A stretch of 64,000 nucleotides of DNA, taken from contig NW_006768777.1 in the NCBI RefSeq assembly GCF_000204055.1, positions 1,127,105 to 1,191,104 of the forward strand, read 5' to 3'. This document shows positions 23,152 through 34,000 of this stretch, piece after piece. Numbering within the stretch: position 1 is the first letter of the stretch; the number at the start of each line of letters is the position of its first letter. Below the pieces are notes generated by a model. The model was not told where the DNA came from, did not search any database, and saw only the letters and a list, made by a program, of their open reading frames with translations. Source of the DNA: Melampsora larici-populina 98AG31 (Eukaryota > Basidiomycota > Pucciniomycetes > Pucciniales > Melampsoraceae). The position numbers and the translations under genes are program-made.

Positions 23152-24280
23152 TTTAGTGGATCGATGAATGAAGTTTGAATTGACTTGAGTTGAGAAAATC
23201 AAAGAAGCTGAACACGATCTATCTTGGAAGAGGTTTATGAATGCTGCAGCCTGGTGGTTGTAAGTAAAGCGGCGCACTTCGGGGCACCCCAGTATCAAGA
23301 TGTCACAGAATGAGACAGGTTCACGAAATCGACGGCAGGCGACGTTACTGCAACGCTACCGAGGTAACAGGTTTGCGAGTGTTCTTGTGTTTTTACATAG
23401 GTAGAATCACTTTTCTTTCTTGCTCATTTCTTGCGTATAGATGCTTGGTCAGAATTCCTCATCAGATTTTCTTGTCGAACCACTTTGGCCAATTTCTTTG
23501 TTTTTATATTTACAGCAGAACAAAAAAACATACAGAATGTTGTCTCCTATGTTGAATGCAAACAACACAGCACAGCGGTTCACAATCCATCATGTGCACT
23601 TTGGAATTAGTATGAAGGTGTTATGCAGCCCTAAGCCCATCAATTTAAAGAATTTGGTAAGATCATGTGACAACAAATTCATCAGCATGATAAAATCTGA
23701 ATAGCAAGCATTTGGAATCCTATAAGAGGATTTTGACAAATCCTCAGCTTCAACAAGGATCCAAGTGTTCCACTTCAAAAAGCCACGGGTTAGTGCAATA
23801 AGATAAAGATCAACTTTTTTCTTAATAATTCCAAGAATACCTTGTATATATATGGATTTTATGAATTGAAATAGAGACCAACTTTTGTGGTGAATCCTGT
23901 TCAACAAGAGCTTGGATGATAACAAAGTACACAGTTGGTCTTTATTTCAGAAATCTGAAATCTGAATCATTGCAATAAAGCGGTAAGATTGTGTGAGTTA
24001 AGCTTCAATACATTGGTCTAACTTGAGGAATCTTCAAAGCTCTGTGATATTACGTCAAGTGAGTTCAATCAAGATCTGATCATGATGATCATGGTCATAT
24101 TAGAGGGGCAGAAGTTGAAAAAAATGCTCAGAATAGAAACTTCACTAGATGTAAAAAATGTTGCTTTGAATTTTTATATTTTTAAAAGCATCTGAAAAAG
24201 ATTTACCTGAGAAACAGATTCCTGAGTGATTTTTTTCCCACATTTTTCAAAGGAGGCTGGTATATAGGCCAGCTTAAATT
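23152..24280. other. upstream of the complex I gene, no other gene seen
   Basis: The first few hundred bases should carry the promoter of the leftward complex I gene. The remainder is AT-rich with no convincing frame. Confidence 0.45.
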
Positions 24281-24769
24281 TACACCACGGGGCAGCTGGC
24301 ACGTGAGATTCACGTGAAATAGTTCTCTGCCAATAAATCACGCGCTGTCCACAGTGCGATACCCATTGTGAGCTACACATGACAGCCAGGGTGAGCAGCT
24401 AAAGCGTGGTGGCTCACCTGTCCATTGGGTGAGTCATCTCACATCATAACAGTGTGAAATGACTAATCCAATGAGTGGTGTGGAAATCAATTTAGATCTC
24501 ACTCTAAGAAACAATTTTTTATTTATTCTTTAATGTGTTCCTTTAAAATTCAGAGTCGATTTCATTGGAAGATCTATTAAAATCAATTTAATTGCAATTT
24601 ACAATTCTCAGTTCAAGATTCTCTATTAATCATATTCATTATAACTTATTTATTTCACAATTTGCATAAACATTAGTCTTTATTACATTCAATTCAAGAT
24701 GATAGATAACAACATGATGAGATTCAAAATCAAAAAACAAATAATCAAGAAAATCAACAAGTTAGTATG

Positions 24770-25430
24770 AAATCGATCGATCTAAAAAAATAAAGAATAC
24801 AAACCTAGATTTCAAATGAGGAAAGAAGAACAAATGATTAATTAGTTTATAGATAGATCGAACTAAAAGAAAGAAGATATAATAAAAAAAGAAGAACTTA
24901 CAAATTTGAACTTAGACTTGAATCGATCAAAAGAAAGTAAGAGAAGAAGCTAAAGAATCAAAGAAGACACATAAAAAGATAAAAGAAGATTAAATGATCA
25001 CTTAGTCTATGAAAGACTTGAATTGAAAGAAAATTGAAGAACCTACAGATTGAACTTTGAAATCAGATCGATTTATCAATTTAGGAAAGCTAGAATTCAA
25101 ATTAGAAGATAGAAGAAGAACAAGTGATTAGTTAGTATATGAATGATCAAACTAAAAGAAGAAAAACAAACAAAGAACTTACAAATTGGATTTCAAAATC
25201 GATTGATCTGAAAGCTAAAAGAACATTAGAATCAATATTTGAAGATGAAAGAAGAATAAAAAAGAACCAATAAGTGTATGAAATGATGGATTAGGATTGA
25301 ATAATCAAAAGAGTTAGAAAATAGAAAGGACTTACGTTAGATGCAAAGATAGAACAGGATCGATCCAAGATTGAGTGACGCAATCGATCAGATTTGAAGG
25401 ATTGGAATAAGAGGAAATACAAGGTTGAGA
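24770..25430 (-). repeat. tandem array of about 145-bp units carrying splice signals
   Basis: On the minus strand, 5' splice-site-like sequences GTAAGT or GTAGGT lie at 25335, 25192, 25046 and 24901 (spacings 143, 146 and 145), with a degenerate one near 24805. Between them are ACTAA-type branch motifs, pyrimidine tracts and AG ends, so each unit resembles a 30-50-nt exon plus an intron. The exon-like parts are related (GATC...GATTTCAA...CAATTT) and contain no ATG or open frame. Best read as the duplicated 5' UTR of a leftward transcript whose coding part is absent. Expression is not shown. Confidence 0.6.
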
Positions 25431-25720
25431 TTGAGGTGGAAGGTATAAGAAGAGTGAGTTGAAGAGTTGAAGAAGGGGTCCAGGAGGGTGTGTGTCGATC
25501 TTTGAGTCTTTTTGTTAGTGTTATTTTAAAGTGTTATTGAGTTTTTTCTCTCTTAAACCCTTATAAGGGTAATAGTGTTATCTTTTTTATTTAATTCAAG
25601 AGTCAAGAGTCTGTCGCGTGAAATTTGTGTGTGTGAAAGTTCTACCTGTGAAATTTGTTACAGTAGTGCATTAATTTTGGCATTTCAACAGTTTTAGAGA
25701 TATTCAAATACTTTTTTTAG

Positions 25721-27873
25721 TACACCACGGGGGGATCCTGGGTCAGAAGTTGGTCCCAACCGGTCTTAAATACGTCAGGTCAGATTCCGACCCGAAACTC
25801 GCCCCTGGCTAGACTGCAGGCCACCCAGGGCTGGCCTTCGCGGGCCGCCCCTCTTTCAGTCCAGAGCGGCCAGCAGCGTGACTTGTAGACGCCCTCTGCG
25901 GGCCTATAGACCGCCTGCTTGGTCCCTGTTTGGTCAAGCGTGAAATTGGGCGGCACCTTCCCAAAAGTCACGGCTGAGCGAAGTAAGCGCAAGGATGAGG
26001 CAGACTTCGCCTGCTGAGCTCAGCCCTTCGATCAGTCTGCGTGGATGACAGGACCGATGCAAGCAAACATCACAACCATGCCTCTCTCAACCACCCAAAT
26101 CTCAGCACGTGTTGAGATCCTCCCCTCCCATTTTGTTTGGGTCTATGGAGGTTAATTGTATCAACTTCCCAACCCTCAAGGCTCAAACTGTGTTTTAGAT
26201 GTCTTCTGAGATGTTTCTTGTGTACCATTGCATTGCGTTTGTTTATCCTGCTTTATCGTTTCGACTCCCAACCCTCAAGGCTCAGCCCAGGTTGCACATA
26301 TCGTGTTGGGTTTCTTGTCTCCCATCAGAGGCTGCATGGTGGCCTTCATCCCTGCGTTAAAACTTTTCTCGTGTCGCGTTGTCACCCCTGGGTCTCTTTT
26401 GCTTCTCGCATGAGCGCTCGAGTTAAACCTGCGGACCTTCTGTCTCTCGTTTGAAACTTCATCCTCACCTGAGTTAAAATTGCGGTCCTCCTGTTTCTTG
26501 TCTCAAAGTTCATCCTCAACTTCGAATCATCAGATTATCTTTCCATTCTCAATTTCACATCAGTTTTCAACATCTCCACTTCATGTCATCGCAACAAACA
26601 CACGCGGGGGAGCTAATGGTTTATCCACTCCGTCGATGGGTCAGCTCTTCCTTTTCACGTCTCATTGAGGAAAAGATGATTCATCTATTCTATCCCATAG
26701 GCCGAATCGACAGGATGTCGAGCACACTCTTGGCCCATCGCGAGGCCTCTTTGTCGCAACGCGCCGTCCAAGGGGCCACAAGTCGCCCAAACCTTGGTGA
26801 ATCATCAGGCAAGTTGTCATCTCTGTCTCTTACACATCCAGGCCGCTTTGTTGATATTGGTCTGACAGGTCACCATGAAGGAAGTAGCCCTCATGCCGGT
26901 TCCATGATATGTAATAACGTCCTAGGGGTAAGCCAGCCTATTCTCTTCATCTGTCCTTGGCCGTTTTGGTCTCGTATCCTGGTGGATTGCGAATAATTGT
27001 GCGGAAGAGGAGGATAACCGTGATATTGAGACGCTATGGATTAAAACCAAAGATTTACATCGGTGACAGGTCGCATATTTGGTGAGTCTCAGTTTGTTTG
27101 TCTGTTCTCTTTGTTGCTTTATCTCATCCAGCTCATCACCGTTTCAAATTGCAGCTTTTATAGACTGGTATACCATGAGGATCGGAAGAACTTTCGTGGC
27201 AAAGGCCTCTTCACCGCATTCAAACCTCGGGTGACTTTTGATCTGCCTTGCAAGGAGGCCATACAAGATGAGATGGCCAGGATTGAAGCTGGGGGAATTG
27301 AAGGAATTGAAGAAGAGTTCGAATGAAATTGTTGCGACTAAACTTTTTCTTTTCTTTTTCATCTCATTCCTGTTCGGTCTGGTCATGAAAGTTGCTACTT
27401 TGTCATATTAACAGGATCCAACACACCAATCGAAGAAAATCTGATGTTCATTTAAAGTGTTTTGACGTATTTCTTCCAATCAACCTTGTTATTTGTGACC
27501 TCATCAATACAAGCTTTTCTTCCGATAGCTGCACCCTTGACATGCCACCGCCTAGTAATGCATTGTGCATTACGTTATTACCCATTTTTGAATCAGAGCG
27601 GTCCCTGCCCCGCCCAATTCCAATCCAAACGGTCCAACACGTTTATTGCCCCGACTGAATTGATGGCCTGCAGGCCACCTGCAGGCCGCGCACGCCTGCA
27701 CTTTTGGCGAGCTGTAAGGCGCCTCCCCGCTGATCTTTCAAGCACCTTACAGTTCGCCAATTGGTCGTCGCCAAACTGACTACCTGCTGGTGGTCAGTCA
27801 CTCCGCACAGAGCGACCGCCTGGTGGTGGCCAGCGAGGATGACCTTTTGGCGGTCAGGACGCCCCCGTGGTGT
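25721..27873. mobile_element. inner TIR element (TACACCACGGGGG ends) with a gene inside
   Basis: TACACCACGGGGG at 25721-25733 is matched by the reverse CCCCCGTGGTGTA at about 27861-27873; a TCCTG follows two bases further in on both sides. TA flanks are seen. GC-rich subterminal regions (25730-26000 and 27660-27870) hold many short GGCC, CTGCAGG and GGCGGTC repeats and stand out from the AT-rich surroundings. The centre carries a three-exon gene (26583-27326). This is a Pack-type or autonomous element nested in the outer one. Confidence 0.65.
26583..27326 (+). CDS. three-exon gene inside the inner TIR element, function unknown
   Basis: Exons 26583-26927, 27008-27081 and 27155-27326 join over 80-nt and 73-nt GT-AG introns to 196 aa. 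The product reads like real protein: RMSSTLLAHREASLSQRAV, GRFVDIGLTGHHEGSSPHAG, RRYGLKPKIYIGDRSH, FYRLVYHEDRKNFRGKG, TAFKPRVTFDLPCKEAIQ, and a short acidic end (EEEFE). I recognise no family, signal peptide or membrane segment. Upstream exons may exist: CCCAACCCTCAAGGCTCA occurs twice at 26168-26290, and frames are open from 26137. It could be a captured host gene fragment or a protein of the element itself. The ATG is uncertain. Confidence 0.45.
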
Positions 27874-28453
27874 AGAAAATTTAGTAGAATTTTTATAGTT
27901 TAAAGTTCAGGAGTCGGATGATGAAAGACGATGAACAAAGAGGACTGTGAATGACTGTGGTTCTTTGACTGTGGTTCCTGTGACATGTACCGTACCTGTG
28001 ATGTCAGACTTGACAGTGATCATCATACCTTTACCCAAATCTTGGTTTTGAGAATGACACCAAGATGTGGTACAGCCTGATTTTCAAAAGGGCGGGCTTC
28101 AAAGTAAATTTATTTGTGGACAAGTCCTTTTGATTTTGTCAAGAAGTGGATGCTTTTCAAAGGAGAATAGCCACATGATCAGCACTCGATGTGAGCTTGG
28201 ATGAGCTCATTTGCATGCTGAGCACCTGGCTGGCAGGTTGCGCTCGTATGACCCAGCTCACCCACTCATTGGCTAGTAAGTCACGCCACACCAACGTGGT
28301 CTTTCTCTCCACATGTAAGATACGTGACAGGCCATGGGTGAAGGCCACATAGCCGCACTCACACTGCTACCACCTGTTCTACACAACCACTCAGTGTGGT
28401 CATACCCAACTGACATTTCATGTGGTCCCAGTTCAAAGTCGCCCCGTGGTGTA

Positions 28454-29076
28454 CATGATGAACTTTTTGAAACTTTTGGGTCAACTTGAACCACATTATT
28501 GTTCCATGATATTTCACCAGTTCATGGTTAAGCTTACTATTGTCATGTTGCAGATTGTCCAATACCTATCTGATGCCAAAGTGGCACCTTTTGGTTTGAT
28601 TGAGCTACAAGGTATATATGTAGAAGAATGGACTAAAGAAAAGCTATATTGAAAATCTTGATATTCCGATAAGTTTTTTCAAAAGTTCTGTTTGAGAGAA
28701 ATTGATGTTACTTCAGTTAGAGTGTTCACCTAACTTCTCTGATCAAGCTTATGCTAGAAGTAAGCTCATGCCTTGAACCGTGTTTTTGGGGAAGTCAGAT
28801 CATTTCATCTTGGACAGTTTGTCTTTACCAAGCACTTTCAAAGTTACCTATCCTTTATTTAACAGAAGCTCTTCCAACCCTTAAAAAGAGTTGTTCCCTT
28901 TGTTTTGATTCAAGAAACAAAAGCGTATGCGGTCTTAATGCTACATATTTCTGTTGCAAAGGCTGGGAGATGTCAAGAGGTTTTCAATAAAAGTAACAAA
29001 CAAATGGATATGAAGTGAGGCTCGATTGTTGATCATGATATGTATGATTGTTGTTTTTTGAATTGGTTGATATGAT
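28454..29076. other. intergenic, no gene seen
   Basis: Short frames only, none with recognisable motifs. Confidence 0.45.
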
Positions 29077-30731
29077 ATTACTTTTGCTAAAAAGCTTGGT
29101 CCGATCGAGAAAAAATAAAACAGAATCAGACCCAGATTTTGCCGCAGCAGTCACAACGCAGCAGAGAGAAGGATTTGGGGGGTGCTGTCTGGTCCTGTCG
29201 GCTCTGGTGCGACCTCCCTACCATTCTGCTGGTCCATCACCCATCTCTAGGCTCTAGTTCCCCATCACCTTGACCTCTTTCTTTGCACACTCTTGCAAGA
29301 TGACGTTGTCAAACTCTTGGTAAGTCACTTTACAAGTTACATTAAAATATATCTCTTCTTTATTATCTATTGGTGTACTTTCTAACAAACTTTTTGTATT
29401 GTTCGATTCAGATGACCATCCTCACAACACAGTCTGATATCCGTGATCGTCTTGCCTAGCTTTGTCTCACCATCACCTCACCAGCTCTTTCTTCCCACAC
29501 TCTTTCAAGAAGGTTTTGAATTGTTGGATTGATCATAACGAGCATTTGTTAACAAATCAAAAAAAGAAATGATGATGAAGTTTTTACGGAGCTCACAACT
29601 GCTGTGCTAATGTGAGAGAAAAGCCAAGTTGAATGAGATGTATCCTAATATCCTCAACTTGTCCGGTGCCAAGCTATGCTGAATAACAATTGGATATCTC
29701 ATGAAAGATATCTCAAATGTGAGTGACTTTTCAAGGTAAGCAAGATCATCAGAAACATCGACTGGTTATGACCAATATCAAAACCAATCAATTCCTGATT
29801 GATTCTCCTACAAGGCAATCCTATGATCGCAACTTGAGAACAATCTCAAATCTCTTATGAAATAAAACCTAAGATCTCATCGGGTTTGAAGTCAAGATTA
29901 ACAACGATCTCATTTTTTTGAAGACATTCCACATCCAAGAATCAATTGATTTTGCTCGGTCAAAACCAATCAACCTTCCTATGCTCCTACAGAAAAGATT
30001 GTGAAAAATCTCAGCTCTCTTGTGTAATCTAGAGACTGATTTCACAAACAAGATCAAAATCGATCGCTTTGATTGTGATCCTTTGAAGAAGATTGAAACG
30101 ATTTCAGTTTCACGCCAATCTTATCTATAATTCCTTGTTTCTAATTTTTATACGATGACAATCTTCTCTAACTACAATTCATCTAATACAAACAAACGAG
30201 CTCCCCTTCAAATATCTGAAAACCACAATGATGATACAAAATTCCGTTTGACTGGATTTGACCTCGTAACTAAAACTTGTGATCTCGAGACAACAAACTT
30301 TGACACATTGAATCCAAAATCGATAGGGTTCAACTTGGGAAAGTATGGTGGTATGCATTGTAGAAGGATACCTAGAAATGATATTGGGGATCATCAGTAA
30401 GTTCAATTAATTGCACTGAGGAGACAAATGGGAGGAATTGAAGTAAAAAAAGTGTACCTTTTTCCTACAGATCAGCAATGGGTTGGCCACGATTGATAAA
30501 CACGTTTCCAGGATGTGAGAAGCAGCGAGCGACTGAGTTGAGTTTAGTGATGAAAACAAAGTAATCAACAGGGACAGGGATTTGAAGGATATGACTGGGA
30601 GCTCGCACCAGAGCCAACAGCACCCCCAAAATCTTTCTCTCTGCTGCGTTGTGACTGCTGCGGCGAAATCTGGGTCTGATTCTGTTTTATTTTTTCTCGA
30701 TTGGGCCAAGCTTTTTAGCAAAAGTAATACC
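29077..30731. mobile_element. element with about 135-150-bp inverted arms
   Basis: The left arm (29077 to about 29225) and the right arm (about 30598-30731) are inverted copies. Both, read inward, begin TATTACTTTTGCTAAAAAGC and continue through AAACAGAATCAGACCCAGAT and the G-rich end of the arm. Each arm is open in one frame (RKNKTESDPDFAAAVTTQQR), probably by chance. The 1.37-kb interior contains two related blocks with CCATCACCT...CACACTCTT (29258-29300 and 29470-29510) and two weak copies around 29780-30060. No transposase is recognised. Confidence 0.6.
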
Positions 30732-31006
30732 TTGGATTGATATTGTGGGAATAAGATGAAGATGGATTGGAGATGAAGTGAAATGATAAACCGAGTTTTT
30801 AAAAATGCAGAATGGTTTGATATGTAGTTTTAGTTTTAATTTTGACAAGTAGCTTAAGGTATGTATTCTTAAGTATAAACTGTGTTTTGATTTTGATTTT
30901 GGGTGAATTGTGATTTTCTAATTTTGAACTTCTTGAAGAAGAAGAAGAAGAAGAAGAAAAGGAAAACTAGAAACCATCACTTCACTTTACTTTACTTCAC
31001 TTCACT

Positions 31007-34000
31007 ATGGCCGCAAAGGAAGATGAATCAGAGAACATTCAATCAAATTCAGATTCAGTAATCAGTTCCTCTTTACCAATCTCAACTAATCAAACTATTC
31101 AAAATCAAGATCAAATCGAGAATACCATCAATCTTACTGCTTCATCTCAACCTATCACTTCCAATCAACCTGATCAAGATAATCAACCTATTACATCCAA
31201 TCAACCTGATCATTCAATCAATCTTAAATCTGATAATCCGATAGCTACTACTTCTCAGATATCTTCTTCTAGTCTTTTACCCAGTACCAAGAAATTCAAG
31301 GCTTCGTCTCTGAGCGTTAACAAGAAATTCTTGAGTACAACTTCCGATTCGAAATCTACTAAGAATTCCTTGATTTCTAGTCGTAAGTTTATGGTTTGAT
31401 CTCATTATCAACTGAATCTTCGCATCTAGATTCCAATCTTGTTGAATTGTTTCAAACTTGATCTACTTTTTCTGCATTGATAGCACGACTCTCAACTCTC
31501 TCTCCATCCAACAATTCAAGCCCTCTTGGTACTGGTCCACGACTTTTGACTGGAAAGATTACTGCAAATTCTACAATCCTCAATCCCTCAGGTTCAGCCA
31601 CTACAGGATGGGCCCGCACACCGCTTGTTGTCCCTCCTCTTGCTCTAGGTGGAAAGTCACCTGAACCGAATCTTTCTAGTATTCCAGTTGGAAAATCACC
31701 AAGTTCAACACCACTCGTCAAGGATGATTCCGCAAGCACTGTGGGCTCAAGACCTGGATTCAACGGTTTCATTCAAAACTCCAACCAACAACCTTCCGTA
31801 ACAACTCCCAAGGTATCCCATTCAATGTCATCAGCATCGCCCTGGGGTAAATTTGAGAATCCGACACCAAACGGTATAGATAATCTCGCCAATGATTTTC
31901 CAACAGCCCAGGAGGTAGCCAATCGTGAGTCTTGCTCTTATGTTGATCTTTTACGGCCTCGGGATTTTACAGTGTGATCAGTCAGGCTGCAAGACAAAGA
32001 GCATCAAATTGTGATTTTGACATTGAAATTTGGATTTTTAGAGCACAAGCTCAAAGCTCAGTCTGTAGCAGCTGCCAATGCTGCACGAGATAAAGCATCA
32101 CTGGATCGTGCAGCAGCATCAGCAGCATATAATCAACAACTTCTTCAGACTTTGGATGGCTTTCGTGGTACACATCTCGATCCGAACGCGAGTCATTGGG
32201 ATGAGGTAGGTTTAGAGTATCTCTATCATCTATCATTCATCAATTTCTGACCTTCTTTGTCTCTTGAATCATCCTATCACTCACTCGGTCCATCACCACA
32301 CAATCTTACATAGATGGAGGATGAGGATGATATGTTTGGTGAAGTTGTCGAATTTGGAGATGGGACTCAATACAAAGTGACGGAAGTTGCGGCCGCAGCA
32401 AGTGACATCAATAAACAATCGTCAACCGATACCAAACCTACGCCCAATCCTTCACAATCTCTCAAAAAGGAGGATCGCTTTACTGAAGATTACGATCGTT
32501 CAAGTCAACTCATGGAAGGGACTGAACATCTACCTCCCTTCCTTCGTGGTCGAGCTGAACTCAAGAGCCTCTTTAACGATAGGTTAGGCAAGTTTGAACC
32601 TTATTCGGCTAAAACACTGGACAAAGTCAAGGATCCTACTTCACAAGTTCAAGTCTTACAACGACAACGCGATTTGTCTGGTGATCCATCTCCTGCCAAT
32701 ACCTCTTATTCCCAACAAGGCAGTCACACATCAAACCACGCTCCATCCACACGGCCATCATCTGATCTGGTACGAGACCGTGCACTCTCTCCACCTGACA
32801 AATCACGAGACACCCCAACCCGTACCATGCTTTCACAAGCTCTCGTCCCACCCAACCCCTCGACATCTGTTCGTGCCGAATCATCCGCCCTTCCCTCAAC
32901 TACACGCAAGTCTTCAGATTCAGAGACACGGGCGAAATTTTCAAATCCCCCATGCCCTGATTTAGATGAGATACATCGGACCGAAATGATGTCAGCCGCA
33001 GAACGAGCTCGCAAACGTCGTCAAGAAGAGGAAGCTACTCGCGAAGCAGAAAGTCAACGAGCCAAGCAGAAAGCCATGGAGATCGAGAACAAATTGAAAG
33101 CGGCTGCGGCTGCGGCTGCAGCATCTACCATAGCATCATCTCAGGCGCACAGTACATCGGCCTCTGGCTCCTTTAAACGAGACCATTCCAATGAAGGGAC
33201 TAGTCGTACTCCTGGTAGATTGGCCCCAGTGGATCGTAAGGATGTTGACTCATGGCGTGCGAGGCCTGTTGAGAGGACTCTGCTCCCGCCAAGACGTTCG
33301 GCGACAGCCGTTACGAACGAACCTCCTTCAAATAATTCAATTGGCCGGCCGATCTTGAGCCGTCCTCCTCCACCACCTGAAGACATTACCTCGCAACCCT
33401 CAAGGCCCAGCGAGCGCTACAGCGCCAAGACAGAGTCAACATCAAGTGCATCTGTCCCACCAAACCGGCCTTCATCATCCTTACCACCTCAGGAAGAAGC
33501 TTTCAAAAATCGGGACGACAAGTCATCTCGTGTCTCATCATGGGAGTCGCAGATCAACCTGGCTTTATCTTCTCAACGGCCATCCCGCCTTGCCGCAAAG
33601 CCTTCTTCCTTACTTTCTTCATCTAATCCTACATCCGCCCCTGGCCAAACCGATACGACTAAAAGATCTACCGATGGCACACCTACAAGTTGGAGACAGC
33701 CTCACTCAACTATTGACAAGGTAATCAGCTCCTCAGATCCACGGCAGCGGCCTCCGCACATGCGACAAGGCTCCAATCCATCCACTCAAGTCAATCAAGG
33801 TGAGGATGATGCAAAAGTCAACAGATTGATACCTCCTATACCGGTTTCCAGTATAGAGCTGTCATCCGAAATGCCACCCAAGCCTTCTACGTCATCTCAA
33901 TCACCGAGCTTGCGAGATTCCAGACCGCCAATTTCTGCGCCTGGACCATCACGTGCAAACTTACAGGACAAAAAACCCAAGCTACCTGAAATGTCACATC

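Larger units (their letters stand above)
24281..28453. mobile_element. outer TIR element (TACACCACGGGGC ends)
   Basis: A perfect 13-bp inverted terminal repeat, TACACCACGGGGC, lies at 24281-24293 and in reverse at 28441-28453. TA at both ends may be part of the repeat or a TA target duplication. Subterminal sequences share CCAATGAGTGG-type motifs in opposite orientation. The element contains a splice-signal tandem array (24770-25430) and a second element with the same kind of ends (25721-27873). No transposase is recognised. TA flanks suggest a Tc1/mariner-like or related family, not proven. Confidence 0.6.

Noticed and set aside
24174..24380. 68-residue minus-strand frame as the coding part of the splice-signal array
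   Set aside because: It crosses the outer element terminus and has no protein-like composition or acceptor site linking it to the array.
26809..26841. 33-nt GC...AG segment as an intron in the gene inside the inner element
   Set aside because: Too short for a spliceosomal intron and in frame; reading through is simpler.
29093..29257. Open frame RKNKTESDPDFAAAVTTQQR as a gene
   Set aside because: The same frame occurs in both inverted arms of a repeat and has no start context or continuation; treated as arm sequence.
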